NCBI GenBank assembly: GCA_030407315.1
Contig: JALQPE010000413.1
Location: forward strand, 45,460 to 109,459
DNA: 64,000 bases
Direction: 5' to 3'
DNA from: Asparagopsis taxiformis
Taxonomy: Eukaryota; Rhodophyta; Florideophyceae; Bonnemaisoniales; Bonnemaisoniaceae
The notes below the pieces were generated by a model, which ran no database searches, was not told where the DNA came from, and saw nothing but the letters and a program-made list of their open reading frames with translations. The first letter of the stretch is position 1; each line of letters opens with the position of its first letter. Both the position numbers and the translations under genes were made by a program. Positions 56,243-64,000 of this stretch are shown here, one piece after another.

Positions 56243-57622
56243 TATGCGCTGGATGAAGGGATGATGAGTGATGAGCGGGATGGAAACAAGGATGATGTTG
56301 GTGTAGTTGGTGATGATATATAGATAAGGAAGAGCGAGTTGTAAACAGGTATGTTTCTACCGTGTTCATCGTTGGATGTGAATTACTGCGGAGGAGGGAA
56401 TGCGAACAGCGATGATTGGCGGCGGTAGCGAATGCCGGGCGGCCACGTTTTCCCGACGGTAAGCGGTAGACACCTCATTCGACTGACTAATCGTATGTCA
56501 CGTAGTGATGTCGCCCGTACCCAATTACAATTACCTTCCGCGTCGAATAATTGCGAGTAAGGAAACTGTTTCGGTGAAACACGTATAAGCAATCACAACC
56601 ACGTTTCGTTTCCGTCGCGCTCATCCAAATCATTTCTCCGTTTTCCCGTGTCGTATCATACGCGCGTTGATTCAGCTGACAACAAGGCCATCGCCACTAT
56701 TTGGCGACAATTTCATGCCAATACACCGTCATCTCTCGTCAACGACCGATGCATACCGCACCTGACCGCGCAAGTCGCACGCCGTGTGCATTGATTCAAT
56801 TCGGCGCGCTGCCATTTCGACGCTTCCATGCTCGATAACAGCTCGCGATACTTGCCATAACGATGCATCCCCGCGATTAATGCTGTAATCAGGTGGCGAA
56901 ATGCTCGCCAGGCTCCACGGATCTGTCACTGCGCGATTTCGTCGAGCGCTTCCAGCGCTTGTGGCTGGCCACGTGGGGGGATTTTCCGCCCAAGCCAATT
57001 GCTGCCGTGCACTCGTGGACCGGCGGCGGTACGGTCTGGATTGTGCGATGCTTTTACTTGTTTTTAAAATATTTGCGGTTTTCAAAAGCTAGGAATATTT
57101 CTGGTTCCTGCAAATTCCTCGCCTGCTCCCACATGCGCCGCGTGGGCACGTGTCACACAGCACACGTGTAGCTTTGGAATCTTGAGCCAATCTTAATCAT
57201 CGCGGCCTTTAGATCTACATGGCCCCCAGAAGGGACAGATGACCGGAAAACATTGTTGCCATGTTTGTATATCAAGCTCATGTTAACTCTAACGCCTGTG
57301 CAGGCACTACTTTCTGCGAAGTCAGGCAACCTCAACGAGGCTGGCGCATACTTTACTGACAATGTTGAAAATGCATGACACTATGTTTCCAGAGTGACTT
57401 TGTGCTTCTACGAACAATTATGCACGAGTTGACCCCAACCCAGATTGCCTGCCCAGGTACGACATCTCCAGATCTAGGATTCCCTTAAATTTACTTATAA
57501 CTTACGTCACAAATATCAGTATCTTCCCCTTCGACAACAGAGGTAAGACTGTTTCATATCTTCTAGTTCAACCCAACTTGTTCGACGTAAAAGACTAGAT
57601 ATTACCCCTTTCTTCAGCCATA
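56243..57622. other. Intergenic region between D and E
   Basis: A TATA-like GATATATAGATAAGG near 56308-56325 on the plus strand may mark the D promoter region. A protein-like plus frame at 56893-57171 (with DFVERFQRLW and HSWTGGGTVW) has no ATG and no partner, so it is not called as a gene. Nothing else is seen. Confidence 0.5.
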
Positions 57623-58817
57623 CTAAATCACTTCTTGTAACGGAAGTTCGTCAACCTGCTCCATGACATCAACCCGTTCTTCCAAAGGGTAGGAGGTGCA
57701 GTCTCGCCCGAAGATTTCCTTTGTTACATGAAATGAACTATCCAGAATATTCCCACACTTCCTCAACATCGCACTGATGCACCAGTTGGCTATTGCAATT
57801 GCCACCAAGAATGCTAAAAGTGGAAACAGATTCACCAAAGGCCTATTCAGCAGTATTTCGATAGGACAGTCCATCGTCGTATCTCCAATTCCGTCAGCTC
57901 TCAATTGCCGTTCAGCCACTTCCTCCAGAACAAGAGATGATGCTAGGACGAATTCAAATCGGTACTACTTCCGCAGGAGTCAAATCACAATCACGAAGAT
58001 TCACTACTACAGTAGTGTTCATAGTAATATAGGTCCTACGCTACAATTCTCTCCAAGCTCAACAAGACCTTGCATGAACGTTGCATTGAGTTGCTCTAGG
58101 GTCATTGAAAGTGACGGAATGGATCGGAAAGACCTCCCGGATGACGGTTTCCATTCTAGGAACTTCTAAACCCAGAAAATGTTTCTCTGCCGTTTAAACC
58201 CCATACAATGAGGTCAGGAAGAAGAGAGATGAGCAGACTGACCGACTGGATTTTCGGATCGTTTGATTCTTGAACGAAACTGCAAAACTTCAATGTAGAT
58301 GTCACTGCTCCGAGTTGACTTGTTATAGGTATGATCACACAAGGTGGTGCTGGAACACTGCTGATACGACCCAGCGACAGTTCAGAATCGGTCGAAAATC
58401 TCCGTTTTCGCACCCCGACAATCTATTCTCTATCGGAATAGAAACTGCTATTGACGCTATCGACGCCGACAAAATAAAGAAACGAGCTAGAAAGGGAACA
58501 ATCAGGAGCTTGAGGTTCCTTCGTTGTTCGTTTATCTCCCCCTGCCCTTCATAGTAGCTGTATTTTCCTCTGGACCACTTCCAAAGAAGAACCGGATCGT
58601 CACTGTTGGAAAATATCATGAAACGGCGACATGTTCGGAACGACAAGCGGTTGCTCGGTGCAAATTGAACGAGTTTGGAAACGATGGATACAATGTTACC
58701 GAGAATGAACGCGAGAATCACGGATAAAACTATTGCATTGAGTTTCTCGTTTTCAAACTGCAGAGTGTTGAATGAAAAATCAGGCGTTGCGTCCACACTA
58801 GTTGAGCTGAATTGCAT
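57623..58817 (-). pseudogene. Gene E: decayed inverted paralogue of membrane protein F
   Basis: Minus-strand pieces match F in order. An ATG at 58817 starts a segment with FSFNTLQFE, a first membrane span, RRFMIF, GKYSYYE, a second span and SGCENGDFR. After a frame change near 58380 a GRISS...STLKFCSF segment follows. A third piece (MTLEQLNATFMQGLVELG) lies near 58080 and runs into stop codons. The last piece (57919-57623) has CPIEILLNRPLVN, a third membrane span and LDSSFHVTKEIF. Several frame changes and stops mean it cannot encode the full protein. It lies head to head with F, about 820 bases apart, as after an inverted duplication. Confidence 0.75.
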
Positions 58818-59637
58818 TCTGTTGATGTAAACCTGGGAGTCTCCCTTTCGAAAGCTCTCCAGTGCCTTCCCGAAACAAGCGAACCGTACTATATGTACCA
58901 ACAGGGAGACATTCGAATCTAGTCTTTATTTTGACGGTATACACTCAACATACCATGCCTACAGCGAACTGTCAATAGAAAAAAGTTGACTTGTCAACTT
59001 TCAATAGCTGCCAAAAACCTACTCTTTTGCCTTCTCGGAAAGCACCATTCTGAATACACGTAGCGAAAAGGCACTGTACCCCCTTGACGAAGAAATCTTC
59101 GTCGGCAGATACACCTCTCGCGCGGCCACTGAGGTTTCAAATTCTGTGAGCTAGTATCCCTATTGGATAAAACAGGAGCCCTTCACGCTAGAATTGAGGG
59201 GAAGATTTATTCGCCTTGATTTCTATTCGGATTGCTTCTGTCTGACTCTGAAAAGGCCAATGAAAAAGCACTTCAGTAGCTATGTATGATGTAGGCTACA
59301 CGTAAGGTATCGCAATCTGGAAACAATCTTGTCTCTCCAACTCGAAATTTTCAACTACCCGCATACCAATTCGAACGGGATACAGCGAGCAGTATATATT
59401 AGCGCATTAATCTCGCATCACGCTAGGCTTTCAGCTAGCATTAATGCATGTCACGCATACAAGTTGTACGCAACATATCGGAGTCAAAACAGGTAACCTG
59501 TGCGTTTTCCTGGAACCGTCATTCATAAACTCTAAGCGCTTACCCTAGCTGACGATACAAAGCAACAAAAACCCATGGGTGCTGAATAATGTTCATATTC
59601 CTCCCATGTTGACCGCCTTTCTACGCCATCATCCGCA
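58818..59637. other. Divergent intergenic region between E and F
   Basis: This is the likely shared upstream region of the two inverted genes. An AGTATATATTAG sequence near 59391-59402 could act as a TATA element for F, but it is more than 200 bases from the ATG. No gene is seen. Confidence 0.5.
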
Positions 59638-60939
59638 ATGAATTTCACATTAGACGTTTCTCCTGATTCTTCCTTCAACACTATACAATTTCAGAGTGAA
59701 ATCACCAATGCCATCGTCATTTCGGTTTTGGTCACTTTCATTCTTGCCAACTATGGTTCCATAGTTTCAAAGATTGTAAATCAGTCTCCGCTTGAGTTTT
59801 TCCGCTTCAATTCATTCCGTCGCTTCATCATCTTCGAAGCAGTCGATGATCCGTCGCGAGTGATATTCTGGCTTCGTGGAAAGTATAAGTACTACAGAGA
59901 ACACTGGGAACGAAACGAACACACTATCAACCGTCAACTTCTGTTCTTACCGGTCTTGGCTCGTCTTGTACTGCTGATCGGGGCAGCAGCTTCAGTTGGA
60001 GTTACGATTCCCAAACTTGTCACTCTTTCCGGATGCGATAATGGAGACTTTCGACTTGTAGTTGACAAGACTCGCGGAGTATTTAATGAGTCGACATTGC
60101 GATGTGAGAACATTGCACTGAGCAGTCGATTAGGTACTCCGACTACAAGTCTAGAGTTTTGTTCTTTCTTCCTTGTTACGTCCGTAGAGACTACTTCTCC
60201 TGCGCTAATTGGGCACGTAACAATTTCAAAAGACGGGATGGTGAAATGGGAGCTGGAAGCGGAGCGGGAATTGGCGGGTTATCTCTACTTCTTCCAGTGG
60301 ACTCGAACTTCTGGAAACGTGTTCAATTCACTTCCGTATCTTTCGATTTCTGCTGAGAACATTTTAGATACCATGCTAGAGGGAATGGCCGCGCTTGGAT
60401 TTAGATGTGAGCGAGGCGAGAACGTGACAGTAGAAATGGAAGAGGATGTGGTTGGCCAAGTTCATGCGTTATTGCCTGGATGCCCAAACGTCCAACCTAC
60501 TTCAATTGTTCCAACTTTACATCTCTTTATCAGCTCTTCTTTGAGCATGGAGAAGGTACCAGAGCGGCAGACGAGGTATGATGTATTGGCAAGAGAGCAA
60601 ACAGACATATGTCCAATAGATGTCATCCAGCAGCAACCAATTGTGAACATTCTGCCGTTATCAGGGTTTCTCGTGGTAATTTTCTTGACCAACCTGATCG
60701 TCACGTGGATTTCTTCGAGGCGAGGCAGCACACTAGATAGTTGGTTCCATGCTATGAAAGAGTTGTTCAGATACGATTACAGGTCGAACCCGTTGCAGGA
60801 ATCGGTAAGTGAAGCAGGCGAAATCCGGGAGCTGGCATTACGCGTCGTTATTAGGGGCGACAATGGGCATGTTGGATTTCTGCCCAGGGTGGGAGACGAA
60901 CCGGTTGATAACTTCCACATGGGTACAGTGGTCGAGTGA
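59638..60939 (+). CDS. Gene F: predicted three-pass membrane protein
   Basis: 433 aa, unbroken and intronless. Hydrophobic spans lie at about 24-42, 101-124 and 335-359. Between spans 2 and 3 is a ~210-residue region with six cysteines (133, 156, 175, 257, 282, 325) and NxS/T sites (near 150 and 262). This suggests it faces the exterior or a lumen, with disulfides. A conserved basic segment between spans 1 and 2 (FRRFIIFE...LRGKYKYYREHW) and the segment after span 3 (LDSWFHAMKELF) would be cytoplasmic. The decayed copy E keeps these same blocks, showing they mark the family. I recognise no known family and can give no function. The ATG at 59638 aligns with the E start. Confidence 0.75.
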   Translation: MNFTLDVSPDSSFNTIQFQSEITNAIVISVLVTFILANYGSIVSKIVNQSPLEFFRFNSFRRFIIFEAVDDPSRVIFWLRGKYKYYREHWERNEHTINRQLLFLPVLARLVLLIGAAASVGVTIPKLVTLSGCDNGDFRLVVDKTRGVFNESTLRCENIALSSRLGTPTTSLEFCSFFLVTSVETTSPALIGHVTISKDGMVKWELEAERELAGYLYFFQWTRTSGNVFNSLPYLSISAENILDTMLEGMAALGFRCERGENVTVEMEEDVVGQVHALLPGCPNVQPTSIVPTLHLFISSSLSMEKVPERQTRYDVLAREQTDICPIDVIQQQPIVNILPLSGFLVVIFLTNLIVTWISSRRGSTLDSWFHAMKELFRYDYRSNPLQESVSEAGEIRELALRVVIRGDNGHVGFLPRVGDEPVDNFHMGTVVE

Positions 60940-61331
60940 TTGAAACGCCGCCGTTACATCCGTGATTGTAACGGCATATCTCCAGGCCGCGCCAGACATC
61001 AAACACGGGAGGTGTAGTTTAACGGAAATTCCACGTCGTATTGATTGCCGCTGATGAGCTGAAAAATACATTGCATCCAATGGACTGGAGACACTTGGAC
61101 TAATGGAGCAGAATGCCTTCATTTTACGGGACGCGAGATGGTGTGCATTCGCGATCAGGGGTTACAGTGTGACGAGGCAAGTACGTGTCGCGTGCTTTCT
61201 GCTGTAATTCATGCACTTCAAATAATGATTGGTTTGTGAAACGATAAATTGAATTATTAGCTATGACGTGTTTGTGAGGTCGTCCTACCTGTCAGGATGC
61301 TAATAATAACAAATCGTCGCCAAGCAGAACC
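60940..61331. other. Spacer between F and E3
   Basis: No gene is seen. GAACC (61327-61331) next to the E3 LTR is the candidate target duplication; its partner is outside the window. Confidence 0.5.
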
Positions 61332-61441
61332 TGTGAAGATAATCGTCTGATGTCGTTTATTGTCGCCGCGTTGGTCGTCGGCGTGTCAATTAATATCAGT
61401 ACTGAGCTGTAATGCTAGTGTAATGTATAAGTTATTCGTCA
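61332..61441 (-). repeat. 3' LTR of E3 (110 bp)
   Basis: TG...CA ends, with the same terminal GTTATTCGTCA and internal TTTATTGTC as E1. The partner is not in the window. Confidence 0.85.
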
Positions 61442-61486
61442 GAGACTGAGAATGGTCACGGTGCGAAAAGGAAGCGAAGTTATTCG

Positions 61487-64000
61487 TCAGTCGCCGCGCA
61501 CCGTGGGCGTTGTTAGTCGAAGGAGTGGGTGTTTGGATGTGTATTGAGCTGGTTTGAGTGCTTTAGTGAGCAGGTCAGCGGGGTTTGAAGTCGTCGGGAT
61601 GTGAGTTGGGAGGATAAAGTTGTTGTGTACTTGCTCGCGTAACCAGTGGTACTTGACGTCGATGTGACGTGATTGGGTTTCGGGAATTTGGCCTTGGCAG
61701 TCGTAATGGCTGCCGCGTTATCAATGTAGAGCGGAATGGGTGTGGGGATTGGATGGTTCAGGTCGGTGAAGAAGTTTGATACAGTGCGTAGCAGTTCTGT
61801 GGTGTGAAATGATGCCACATATTCGGCTGCAAAGGTTGAAGGGGATACGCTCCGTTGGCGTTTAGATTGCCAGGATATTGGGGCATTATTGTAGAAGATT
61901 ATGGAGCCTGTCGTTGACCTGCGGGTGGAGGGGCATGCGGCGTGGTCGGAGTCTGAGTAGGCGGAGATTGCGGATGTGAAGTTGCGCGGGAAGGTGGTGC
62001 CGGTGTCTTTGGTGCCTTTGAGATAGCGCAATACGCGAATGGCAGACTTCCAATCATGCGTTGTGGGTTGGTGTGGGGATCGGCTGAGGAAACCTACGAT
62101 GAATGAGATGTCGGGGCGAGTTGAATCAGCTAGGTATCGCAAGGATCCTATTACGCCTTTGTAGTCGTGGGTCTTTTCGTCAAGCGGTTTAGCTGATGTT
62201 GTGTCGGGGGTGATAAGCTCAGAGGCTATTGGTGAGGAGAATGTTTTGGCGTTGGTGAGGCCATATTTGTCGAGGAGCTCCTGGATGTAGCTTGGCTGTG
62301 AGATTGTGATGCCTTCGGTGGAGTGCGTGATTTTCCAGCCGAGGAGGTGTTCTACCCTTCCCAGGTCTTTGAGTTTGTATTTGCGGGAGAGTTGATTTCT
62401 CACCTGGTTAGACAGCGGGGTGTGGTTAGTGACCACGAGGAAATCGTCGACTGTAATGACGAGTAGGACAAAATGTTGTGGGTTTTTGTTGCTGTGAAGG
62501 ATAAAGGAGCACGGATCGGATGGGAGCCGGGAAAAATGAATGCTGGTCAGGTAAGCAGCCAAACCGTCGGTGAATATTTTGCATGCCTGTCGGCATCCAT
62601 ACATATTTCCAGTGAGTTTTTGCTACGTGGTCAGGATATCGTTCAGAACCATCAAATTGTCTTGGTTGACGTACGTAGATATCGCGATTTTCTGTGAACT
62701 TTTCGTGTAGAAAAGCTGATTCTAGGTCCCAGAGAAATGTGGAATAGTTATGGGCGGCGGCGAGAGCGAGCGCAGCGCGGACGCTGTCTCGGTTTGCTAC
62801 AGGACTTGAGAGGTCGGATGCGTCGTAGTGGATGCCTTCGATTTGGCGGTCGCCGCGTATTGTGCATCTGGCTTTGCGTAAAATGGGTTTTGCCGCTGCT
62901 GTCTTTTCTGACGCGGAGTACTGTTGTAGTGGGGAGTAGTTTTGTGTTTGCCGGTAGTGTAGACCGGTGGACGTATGTTAGCGTGTCGCGTTTCTCCAGT
63001 CCGTTGACCTCTTTGTTATACGCGATCGCCCATTCTTGTGCATCGGGTGCACGTCTTGCTTGTGCTAGTGTCTTGGGTTCTGTGAATGTAGGGGGTGTGG
63101 CGTTGTTTGCATGTGACGTGGCGACGGGGTCCGTGGTTGGGTCGTATGTGGAGAAGTCCTTGGTGGGACATCGTGTTATGTCGTGTTTTGTGGGATCGTA
63201 GACAATGTAGTGGCGGTAGTCATGACGACCAATGTAATGTACGAGTGTGGAACGGGGTGCCAGTTTGTGTTTGGGAGAGGGGTTGTGGATGTAACCGGTT
63301 GTTCCGAATAGAAGGAGAGTGTGGACACTGGGTTTTGAGCCGAACCACATGGCAGCGGGAAGTTGTTTTGTAGCACTGTGGGGAGTGTGATTGTGTACGT
63401 CTGCAGCGGACAGTACGGCGTAGTCCCAAAGTTCTAGTTGGAGGTTTGAGGAGAGGAGTGTCGCCCGAGCTGTATCCATGATGGATCGGCTAATGCGCTC
63501 CGCGAGGGCGTTTTCTTGTGGCGTGTGAGGGATCGTGGGATGGGTAGTGATGTTATTCTGGTCATAGAATTCTGTGAGGGACTTTGTGAAGAATTCTTTG
63601 GCATTTTCCGATGTTAGGTGTTCAATGCGATGGAGGGTGGTGTGATGGGTATGGTTGATGTGGTCTGTGATATGAGAGGGGCGTCCCGATTTTGCTGGTG
63701 TGCATTCGATGTGCAAATAACGGCTTCCTTCGTCGAGGAATGTTATGAAGTATCTGTCTTTAGGAATGATTCAGTCGGGAGGGGGCCACAAATGTCGATG
63801 TGGCCGTGGGTGCCTACCTGGCTGCGGCGGATAGTGCGGTGGAAGGGAGCGGCCGATTTCTTTCCAAGTGCGCATCCCGAGCATGTACGTCTGTGTTTTC
63901 GGAAGTGGACGCGGACGTCCAGTCTCTTTAGTACGGGTCCTAGTCGGCCCCGAGATTTACTAGAAAAATGAACGTCCGCGTCCAAAAAAAAATAAAAAAA
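61487..64000 (-). pseudogene. E3 pol, partial, with several frameshifts
   Basis: In coding order: a pre-integrase CSGCALGKKSAAPFH motif; integrase with HIDICGP, then an ENALAERISRS motif; a reverse transcriptase with TVDD; and an RNase H with YSDSDHAAC ending at a TGA at 61489-61487. Breaks lie near 62615 (an extra A in an A run) and near 61675 (a C lost from CCC). There are further frame changes near 62890 and between 63716 and 63743. Each break sits between segments that align well with E1, so the ancestor was one polyprotein. Because most sit in homopolymers, some may be consensus errors. The gag part is outside the window. Confidence 0.85.

Larger units (their letters stand above)
61332..64000 (-). 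mobile_element. Ty1/copia retrotransposon E3, 3' part (cut by window edge)
   Basis: It has a 110-bp LTR and a minus-strand pol of the E0/E1 family, running off the right edge. As in E1, the LTR-end 13-mer AAGTTATTCGTCA is repeated at the pol stop (61477-61489). Here it is flanked by a perfect CACGGTGCG/CGCACCGTG inverted repeat. The window ends in an A-rich run (63986-64000). Confidence 0.9.

Noticed and set aside
56893..57171. Protein-like plus frame (DFVERFQRLW...HSWTGGGTVW)
   Set aside because: It starts at GTG only, has no second copy to test against and no recognised domain; kept as a note in the spacer entry.
63986..64000. A-rich end of the window as a poly(A) tail or telomere
   Set aside because: It is a short A run broken by a T inside a minus-strand copia element and is not a telomere repeat. 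It could equally be a contig-end artefact.

Overview
The window is nuclear DNA from a eukaryote. The evidence is a GT...AG intron at a fixed place in a six-copy gene, TATA-type promoters, AATAAA signals, and LTR retrotransposons of both Ty1/copia and Ty3/gypsy type. GC content is moderate. I cannot name the species. The Ty3/gypsy polyprotein, with its LDD reverse transcriptase motif, H2C2 integrase and C-terminal chromodomain, resembles what I remember of elements in oomycetes and other protists. A protist or alga (stramenopile or red alga) is my best guess, held loosely. I recognise no rRNA, tRNA or CRISPR array.

Layout. (1) 1-501 is the 5' end of a minus-strand Ty1/copia element cut by the left window edge (called E0). 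(2) About 550-38,600 is a tandem array with a 6.8 kb unit. Each unit holds gene A (two exons, 257 aa, secreted) and gene B (282 aa, secreted, two cysteine-rich domains joined by a Pro/Thr/Ser linker), both on the plus strand. A starts at 1055, 17227, 24042, 30860 and 37679. B starts at 4234, 20403, 27220 and 34038. The copies are nearly identical even in introns and spacers. The first unit is 16.2 kb because two complete Ty1/copia elements lie in it: E1 (5093-9668) and E2 (11076-15848), both with identical LTRs and 5-bp target duplications. (3) From about 38,450, inside the fifth A gene, the sequence changes to an older, clearly diverged but collinear unit with B5 (41554-42384) and A6 (44687-45560). 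(4) 47460-53200 is a complete Ty3/gypsy element with one intact 1575-codon frame. (5) 54154-56242 holds two paralogous minus-strand genes (C and D) for secreted Pro/Thr-rich coiled-coil proteins, each with one apparent frameshift. (6) 57623-60939 holds a three-pass membrane protein gene (F) and, inverted upstream of it, a decayed paralogue (E). (7) 61332-64000 is another Ty1/copia element of the E0/E1 family (called E3), cut by the right edge.

How it fits together. A and B are always found as a pair, have the same orientation, each have their own conserved core promoter and are both exported. Coding sequence is much better conserved than spacer between the recent and the old units, so both genes look functional and the locus looks amplified by unequal crossing over. 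Gene A resembles, from memory, a family of secreted bacterial proteins and may be an old horizontal acquisition that gained an intron. B, C and D have no family I can name. Many differences between array copies are single-base changes in homopolymer runs, as in long-read consensus errors, so several frameshifts (A2, E1, D, E3, perhaps C) may not be biological.
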